64,000 bases of DNA from Flaccisagitta enflata (Eukaryota; Chaetognatha; Sagittoidea; Aphragmophora). The translations under genes and the position numbers were made by a program. Below, one piece after another: positions 59,601-64,000 of the stretch (position 1 is the stretch's first letter; each line of letters opens with the position of its first letter). The stretch is taken from positions 67,146,001 through 67,210,000 of the forward strand of contig OZ231127.1 of assembly GCA_965153355.1 (NCBI GenBank), in the 5' to 3' direction. The notes beneath the pieces are model-generated. The model had not been told where the DNA came from and did no database searches. It worked only from the letters and a program-made list of their open reading frames with translations.

Positions 59601-60340
59601 ATTTAAAACGTCAAATTGAGAACGTCAAATTAATTGAATGAATGAATGAATGAATGAATGAGTGAATGACGAGATGACTGGACGAGTGTACTTATCTTTT
59701 TTCCAGCCATTTGCGATGGTGAAAGATTTGACGATCGATCCGATGACCACCTCCAACTCGAGTGGCGCCTACTGCGTCCGCAGCCTCAAATCACAGACAC
59801 AGTTGACCAAGTTGTTGGCAATGAAGGGCCTCGTTTATCTTATCTTCTCTCTACCTTTCGTCGCTTTTTTTCTTCCAAGATACGAATATGAAGGAGATGA
59901 CGTTGTCCTCAGATACAAACTTCCCTTTTCGGTCAGTAATAACTTCTCATACGAATCTCATGTATTTTCTTTCCTTTGCGATATCAATCGATCACACGTT
60001 TAAAGACATATCAATTCATTCACTTATTCATTCATTCATTTATTCATGTATTCATTTATTCATTCATTCATTCATTCATTCAAATATTCAATCATTCATT
60101 CATTCAATAATTCATTCATTCACTTGGTAATTTTCTTTTTCTCAGATTGCAACGTCGTTGATCGAAATCAATCACGTTGTTGATTTCTTTCTCTACATTC
60201 ACTTTCTCTCAGCCTTTAAGAAGTCCATGAAATCGTTCATTACTAATCCATTAAAAGTCGGAATCAAGAAATACGTTCATGTTTTGTCCTGTCGTCTTTT
60301 CAATTATCCATGCGGAAATAAAGTACAACAGGAGCGATAG
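56504..60340 (+). CDS. rhodopsin-family peptide-receptor-like GPCR, TM3 to C-terminus (5' exons not found)
   Basis: Seven exons join in frame: 56504-56630, 57708-57844, 58819-58950, 59035-59100, 59326-59477, 59707-59931, 60146-60340. All intron phases match, with GT-AG ends. About 343 residues are visible. TM3 has the conserved Cys (CVVRLFLHTASTAATQW) exactly 25 residues before the Arg of ERY, then VAVAHPLRF. TM4 lacks the usual Trp. The second extracellular loop has a Cys (SSECVLD). TM5 has its Pro (IILPYSF). The third intracellular loop is long. TM6 has SLPFVAFFLP. TM7 reads NHVVDFFLY in place of N-P-x-x-Y, a variant reminiscent of protostome FMRFamide-type receptors. It should signal through G proteins at the plasma membrane; the ligand is unknown. 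TM1-TM2 exons must lie upstream, but I could not identify them. Introns contain Helentron-like elements and arrays. Confidence 0.85.
56706..56975 (+). mobile_element. Helentron-like short element, class F, full copy in GPCR intron
   Basis: AGATGCGTCC...GGAACGCATCT hairpin, CTATAAGAGGGTCTGTCCG, GTCC/GTCG array, body shared with 1033-1250, distal TGACGCATC complementary to the start, terminal stem GCCCG-GT-CGGGC, TTGTT. Confidence 0.75.
56979..57055 (+). pseudogene. decayed duplicate of the GPCR TM3 exon end
   Basis: Matches 56545-56650: CTTTGC, CGTCCG, TTCTTCCTCCATACAGCGTC, ACAG, TTCTCTTCTTTGAAAG and the donor GTGATC. About 24 bp (the part encoding AATQWVIV) are deleted and the frame is shifted, so it cannot replace the real exon although its donor is intact. 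Confidence 0.75.
57484..57533 (+). pseudogene. second, more degraded duplicate of the TM3 exon end
   Basis: ACAATGGGTTACTGTGCTCC and CTTCGTTGAGAGGT resemble the exon segment around 56596-56632. It is preceded by GGTGATCACT...TTTGTCTGTTTGTC, which resembles the intron start that follows the true exon. The donor is lost. Confidence 0.5.
57708..57844 (+). CDS. GPCR exon: ERY end, second intracellular loop, TM4
   Basis: Acceptor GCCTTTCCAG completes the split Arg codon. YVAVAHPLRFCDTSASKIRA leads into TM4, EIFLMNLAAACVGFVCSFAI, with no Trp at the canonical position. Donor TCAG|GTGAAG, phase 1. Confidence 0.88.
58117..58332 (+). mobile_element. Helentron-like short element, class B, in GPCR intron
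   Basis: AGCGTGCACGCGACTCTTTA, GTCC/GTCAG array, CCCCTGCCCAACTC, AACGCGACT, terminal stem GCTG-TGTATC-CAGC (a compensated change from GCCG/CGGC), TTGTT. Joined head to tail to the next element. Confidence 0.78.
58337..58511 (+). mobile_element. Helentron-like short element, class A subfamily with internal 5'-motif copy
   Basis: AGTTGCGGACACGCAACT, CTATAAGAGGCTTTGTCC, array, internal AGTTGCGGACAGTTGC, GCGCAACTGATGGCC, TATCCCTTGTT. The 3' end is slightly deleted relative to 25729-25914. Confidence 0.75.
58562..58811. repeat. (CTT)n array at the GPCR intron acceptor
   Basis: About 230 bp of CTT with rare interruptions, ending 8 bp before the exon at 58819. It supplies the polypyrimidine tract of that splice site. 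Confidence 0.95.
58819..58950 (+). CDS. GPCR exon: second extracellular loop and TM5
   Basis: Acceptor TTTTTCTCCAG. RGQFSSECVLDADGPLVHVG carries the loop Cys expected to bond with TM3. TM5 is IVFFGLNIILPYSFVFIFTV. Donor ATTG|GTAGGT, phase 1. Confidence 0.9.
59035..59100 (+). CDS. GPCR exon: start of third intracellular loop
   Basis: 66 bp between TTTTGTTGCAG and AAAG|GTAGTT, encoding VCLLSQQRRVIKEKNPLLTV and FK. An alternative donor GAAG|GTAGGT at 59126 would lengthen it in the same phase. Confidence 0.82.
59326..59477 (+). CDS. GPCR exon: third intracellular loop
   Basis: Acceptor ACATTTCAG (an alternative AAAG at 59313 keeps frame). Encodes ELWRHLRDLYISVKGSRFVR then CNCIDRCRGVASATNG and an Asp/Ser-rich end. 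Donor TCG|GTGAGG. It converts phase 1 to phase 0, which is what the next exon requires. Confidence 0.7.
59707..59931 (+). CDS. GPCR exon: end of loop 3, TM6, third extracellular loop
   Basis: Acceptor TTTTTTCCAG, 75 whole codons, donor TTCG|GTCAGT. TM6 is preceded by basic residues (CVRSLKSQTQLTKLLAMKG) and reads LVYLIFSLPFVAFFLP. An acidic loop, YEYEGDD, follows. Confidence 0.88.
60016..60125. repeat. (CATT)n microsatellite in GPCR intron
   Basis: Interrupted CATT units ending 20 bp before the last exon. Confidence 0.93.
60146..60340 (+). CDS. GPCR last exon: TM7 and C-terminal tail
   Basis: Acceptor TTTTCTTTTTCTCAG. IATSLIEINHVVDFFLYIHF is TM7, SAFKKSMKSFI the start of helix 8, and a basic tail with Cys residues ends in NKVQQER and TAG. 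An AATAAA lies at 60614, 274 bp past the stop but inside a foldback element. Confidence 0.9.
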   Translation: MATSLIEINHVVDFFLYIHFLSAFKKSMKSFITNPLKVGIKKYVHVLSCRLFNYPCGNKVQQER

Positions 60341-60556
60341 ATAAAATTCAACTCTATTTGTTTAGTTTTCTCTTTTTTCTCTTCGTTGTAACAAGTCAGG
60401 CAAAGATTTCAAATTTCCAATATTCTGATTATAAATTAGGCGTTGACTAAATGAGTCATAATCCAACGAGGTTTCCTTAAATTTACGTGGATTCTTACGC
60501 AACAAATTGCGGACGGATGGGTGAAGGGCCTTATAAAGTATTCGTGGTTTTGACGC

Positions 60557-61057
60557 TACAGTAGATGTCGTCTATACTTGGAAATACGGGGGCACTCATA
60601 TCTTGTTAGATGAAATAAAATGTGTGTGTATAATGGTTATGTCCTTTAGAGTTGATGATGGGGTATAGCAGCTCTCTGGAGAAAAATTTTTTATTGAATA
60701 TACTAAATCAAATTCACTTATCCTAGTTAGTTAGTTGGTGAAGTTAGTCTGGTGGTTAACTCGCTTTACTTCAAATCTTCCAAGATCACTTTATTTAAAA
60801 ATTTCAGGTTTGAATCCCAAGCTGGTTTTGCCATTTCGGCAAAGAGATGAAGCTGAAATTCTGCATAAAAAGTGATTGATCCTATAGTTTTATACTAAAA
60901 GTTTTTTTCCTAAGGTAAGTCGTAGAGGGATACCATACCCTATTGTCAACCCCTTTAGGGGTAAATATTACAACAGCAAAACATCAGTCCCTCTACTGTA
61001 CTGATACTCAGGTTATGAGCTCCCCCGTATTTCCAAGTCTAGACGACATCTACTGTA
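60557..61057. mobile_element. 501-bp foldback with tRNA-like interior
   Basis: TACAGTAGATGTCGTCTA, CTTGGAAATACGGGGG at the left mirrors CCCCCGTATTTCCAAG, TAGACGACATCTACTGTA at the right. There is one mismatch region in about 40 bp. No clear target duplication. Confidence 0.78.
60741..60825 (+). other. tRNA-like (SINE-head-like) segment
   Basis: TTAGTCTGGTGGTTAACTCG resembles a pol III A box with D arm, and GGTTTGAATCC (60807-60817) a B box, 63 bp apart. The T-arm stem pairs poorly, so this is not a functional tRNA. A tRNA-derived SINE relic is the best reading. Confidence 0.35.
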
Positions 61058-61109
61058 CCTCAAGCGAAGCAATAATGTTTGGGCATTCGATATTGTAATA
61101 TTATCATTA

Positions 61110-62112
<1,003 letters not shown>

Positions 62113-62129
62113 TGAATTATCATCGAACT

Positions 62130-62130
<1 letters not shown>

Positions 62131-62205
<75 letters not shown>

Positions 62206-62206
62206 T
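62131..62206. repeat. (CTTT)n microsatellite
   Basis: About 19 units, directly after the ATT array. Confidence 0.95.
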
Positions 62207-62678
62207 TTTTCCTTCTTTTTCTCTTATCTCTTTTTTCTTATCTTTCACTTCATCATACTTCCTGAAGTGACTTAAAGTGAAGTGATGTAATGGCTAGATG
62301 CGAATGCAGATGGTTGCATGAATAAAAACTCGTGCCGCTGGGAGAGGCTAAAAATGGGTTATACTCTACATATTCTATAAAGTTTAAAAATTGTTTTGTT
62401 TTATTTTGTTTTTATTTTTTCTATTAAGTTAAATGTGAAAATGATTTTAAATGAAATCCCCTGAAAGACAATAACATCCTTCTTATATCTTACATCACTT
62501 ATTGATATTTAAGATAATCACTCCCTTCTTATTCACTAAAAGAGAATGTTTTGAATAGAAAATTAGACCAGAGAAAGGCGGCGAAATCATAAGTTACGAA
62601 TGACGGTTTGCACTGGGACAAGCTTTCCTTTACTAGTTGACTTGAACTTGAACTATATTCCTCAAATTTTAGCTTTTT

Positions 62679-62897
62679 AGTCGCGTGCTACGCGACTCTA
62701 CACCCCGCTTTGTCCGTCGGTCGGTCGGTTGGTCGGTCGGTCGGTCGGTTGGTTGGTTGGTTGGTCGGTCCCCATTTTATTTTTTTTATATTTTTGTGGT
62801 CTTTGGCTACACTGCACTTGCCAAAACGCTCTAGAAACTCAAATAGTGCCCCTGCCCACCCGCACGCGACTAGGGTAGCCGTGTATCCGGCCTTGTT
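62679..62897 (+). mobile_element. Helentron-like short element, class B, first of a tandem pair
   Basis: AGTCGCGTGCTACGCGACT hairpin, CTACACCCCGCTTTGTCCG, long GTCGG/GTTGG array, CCCCTGCCCACCC, GCACGCGACT, GCCG-TGTATC-CGGC, TTGTT. Confidence 0.82.
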
Positions 62898-62899
62898 TT

Positions 62900-63102
62900 A
62901 GTCGCGTGCATGCGACTCTACACCCCGCTTTGTCTGTCCGTCGGTTGGTCGGTTGGTCGGTTGGTCGGTTCCCATTTTACTTTTTTCATCAATTTTATTT
63001 CTGTACGTCAATTCAAGTCATTTTAGGGTAAACTAAATCATTCTAAGTCATTCTAAGTCAATCTGTAAGTCTCGCACGCGTCTTACAGGTGTTGTCCTTG
63101 TT
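62900..63102 (+). mobile_element. Helentron-like short element, class B long variant, second of a tandem pair
   Basis: Starts 3 bp after the previous TTGTT: AGTCGCGTGCATGCGACT, CTACACCCCGCTTTGTCTG, GTTGGTCG array, repeated TAAGTCATTC units, TCGCACGCGTCTTAC, GTGTTGTCCTTGTT. Same body as 3398-3616. Confidence 0.78.
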
Positions 63103-63192
63103 TCTCTCCTTTCTTCTTTCAATTATGCTATTTTCATTTTTCATTTTTCTTTTTTTCATTTTCCATTCTTCCTACTTTTTTTTCTCTTTCAT

Positions 63193-63194
<2 letters not shown>

Positions 63195-63251
<57 letters not shown>

Positions 63252-63252
63252 C

Positions 63253-63311
<59 letters not shown>

Positions 63312-63336
63312 ATCTTTCTTTCTTTCTTTTTTTCTT

Positions 63337-63372
<36 letters not shown>
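63195..63372. repeat. (CTTT)n microsatellite
   Basis: About 44 units with a few CTCT, CTAT and TTTT variants. Confidence 0.95.
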
Positions 63373-63373
<1 letters not shown>

Positions 63374-63374
63374 T

Positions 63375-63384
63375 TTTATTTATT
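63375..63384 (-). terminator. overlapping poly(A) signals AATAAATAAA
   Basis: On the minus strand two overlapping AATAAA hexamers lie 62-71 bp past the stop of the kinase-like gene, just before the CTTT array. Confidence 0.55.
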
Positions 63385-63445
63385 TCTTTCACTCCGTCTC
63401 CCTCTTTATCTCCACTTCTTTCTTCCTACCATTTCTTCTTCAAAT

Positions 63446-64000
63446 TTACGAGGAAGATGAAGAAGCCGCTTCTTTGTACAGCCTAAAATGATCGGTGGCG
63501 TGTCTGAGCCAATTGAAAGTTCCTTGGGCATCGTAGAGTCGGTCGTCAACGGGAATCGCCGAAGTAAGTTGACCTTCTTTGGAGGCGTGGATCAGATTGC
63601 TGAAGCAGTGCGTCAACGCCACCACCGGCACGAAGCTGAACGCGTCCTCCACGAAAGACTTGGCCAGATCTTCGAAATGAGAATCATCATCGTCGCTGTC
63701 GTCTTCGTCATCCTCGTCGTCGACGACATGGTCGACTTTTCCATCCTTTGAGTTTGACGCAAGATTATTGCTCTTCTTCTCCTTCTTCTTCTTCTCCATC
63801 ATCGCCGTCATTTTCTTCGTTTTTCTCAAATAAGCCTCGGCCATGGTCAGCAAAGCGGCGCGAATGAAATCGTCGGTAAAATTCTTCCTCTCGCGCAACC
63901 GGAAAAGTCTCAACACCATAATAAAGTTGGCAAAGTCGTAGATGGCCAGACTCGGCGCCGCCCACTCTTCGTCGATCAAATGAACGGCAATGCCTTTGCT
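63446..64000 (-). CDS. choline/ethanolamine-kinase-like protein, C-terminal lobe (5' part outside window)
   Basis: Open for 184 codons from the window edge to TAA. Residues 9-25 (IDEEWAAPSLAIYDFAN) match the metal-binding segment of choline/ethanolamine kinases: I-D-x-E-[W/Y], then D ten residues after the E and N three later. Near the C-terminus FNWLRHATDHFRLYKE resembles the family's F-G-Y-x-x-Y-A-x-x-R-F-x-x-Y end. These enzymes phosphorylate choline or ethanolamine with ATP in the cytosol, the first Kennedy-pathway step. Residues about 59-112 are a Lys-rich then Asp-rich low-complexity insert, longer than usual. The upstream catalytic HND motif is beyond the window. Another APH-fold kinase is the main alternative. 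Confidence 0.6.
   Translation of the reverse strand, partial: SKGIAVHLIDEEWAAPSLAIYDFANFIMVLRLFRLRERKNFTDDFIRAALLTMAEAYLRKTKKMTAMMEKKKKEKKSNNLASNSKDGKVDHVVDDEDDEDDSDDDDSHFEDLAKSFVEDAFSFVPVVALTHCFSNLIHASKEGQLTSAIPVDDRLYDAQGTFNWLRHATDHFRLYKEAASSSSS

Overview
This window looks like nuclear DNA of an intron-bearing animal. The best evidence is a split rhodopsin-type peptide GPCR gene (about 56.5-60.3 kb), whose exons join in matching phase from TM3 to TM7. Supporting evidence is a Penelope-like retroelement fragment with its own hammerhead ribozyme (14.5-15.5 kb) and a very high load of microsatellites, foldback elements and small Helitron/Helentron-like repeats. Short dispersed elements carrying GTCY tetranucleotide runs are known from molluscs and arthropods, so a spiralian or other protostome is plausible. 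I cannot name the species. There are no bacterial operons, rRNA genes or CRISPR arrays.

Layout. 0.5-4 kb: dispersed Helentron-like copies, a 0.8 kb AAAG/GAA array and a TIR element. 4.6-7.5 kb: a large palindromic foldback. 7.7-8.3 kb and 19.5-20.1 kb: two copies of a mariner-like MITE. 8.4-12.9 kb: a long inverted repeat with almost identical arms and a third diverged copy. 14.5-15.5 kb: Penelope-like endonuclease ORF plus hammerhead ribozyme. 17.3-18.7 kb: hAT-like palindrome with an 8-bp target duplication. 20.6-23.7 kb: palindrome clusters around a 74-bp minisatellite and two foldbacks with palindromic cores. 24-29 kb: GAAT/GAA arrays and a ~2 kb element carrying 23-bp and 29-bp minisatellites. 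29.6-31.3 kb: a microsatellite-poor block with clustered bZIP-type sites and CAGCGCTG palindromes. 35.0 and 43.1 kb: isolated exon-like ORFs of unknown genes. 45.2-48.9 kb: a nested 3.7 kb inverted-repeat element. 56.5-60.3 kb: the GPCR gene. 60.6-63.1 kb: a foldback with a tRNA-like insert, a 1 kb ATT/ATC array and tandem Helentron-like copies. 63.4-64 kb, minus strand: the 3' end of a choline/ethanolamine-kinase-like gene running off the window.

The most striking pattern is the commonest repeat family, about 20 copies plus fragments. Each copy has a 5' hairpin (X, loop, X'), a GTCY array, a second distant X' that can also pair with X, a terminal stem-loop and TTGTT. At least six sequence classes exist, and in each class all three X motifs have changed together. 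Subterminal inverted repeats, a microsatellite core and a 3' stem-loop match the known Helentron/DINE-1/pearl architecture. The coordinated diversification of X, and its switch-like choice of two pairing partners, is the part I would call potentially new.

By eye about a tenth of the window is pure microsatellite. Almost every long ORF here is a microsatellite or a repeat shadow, so few genes are called.
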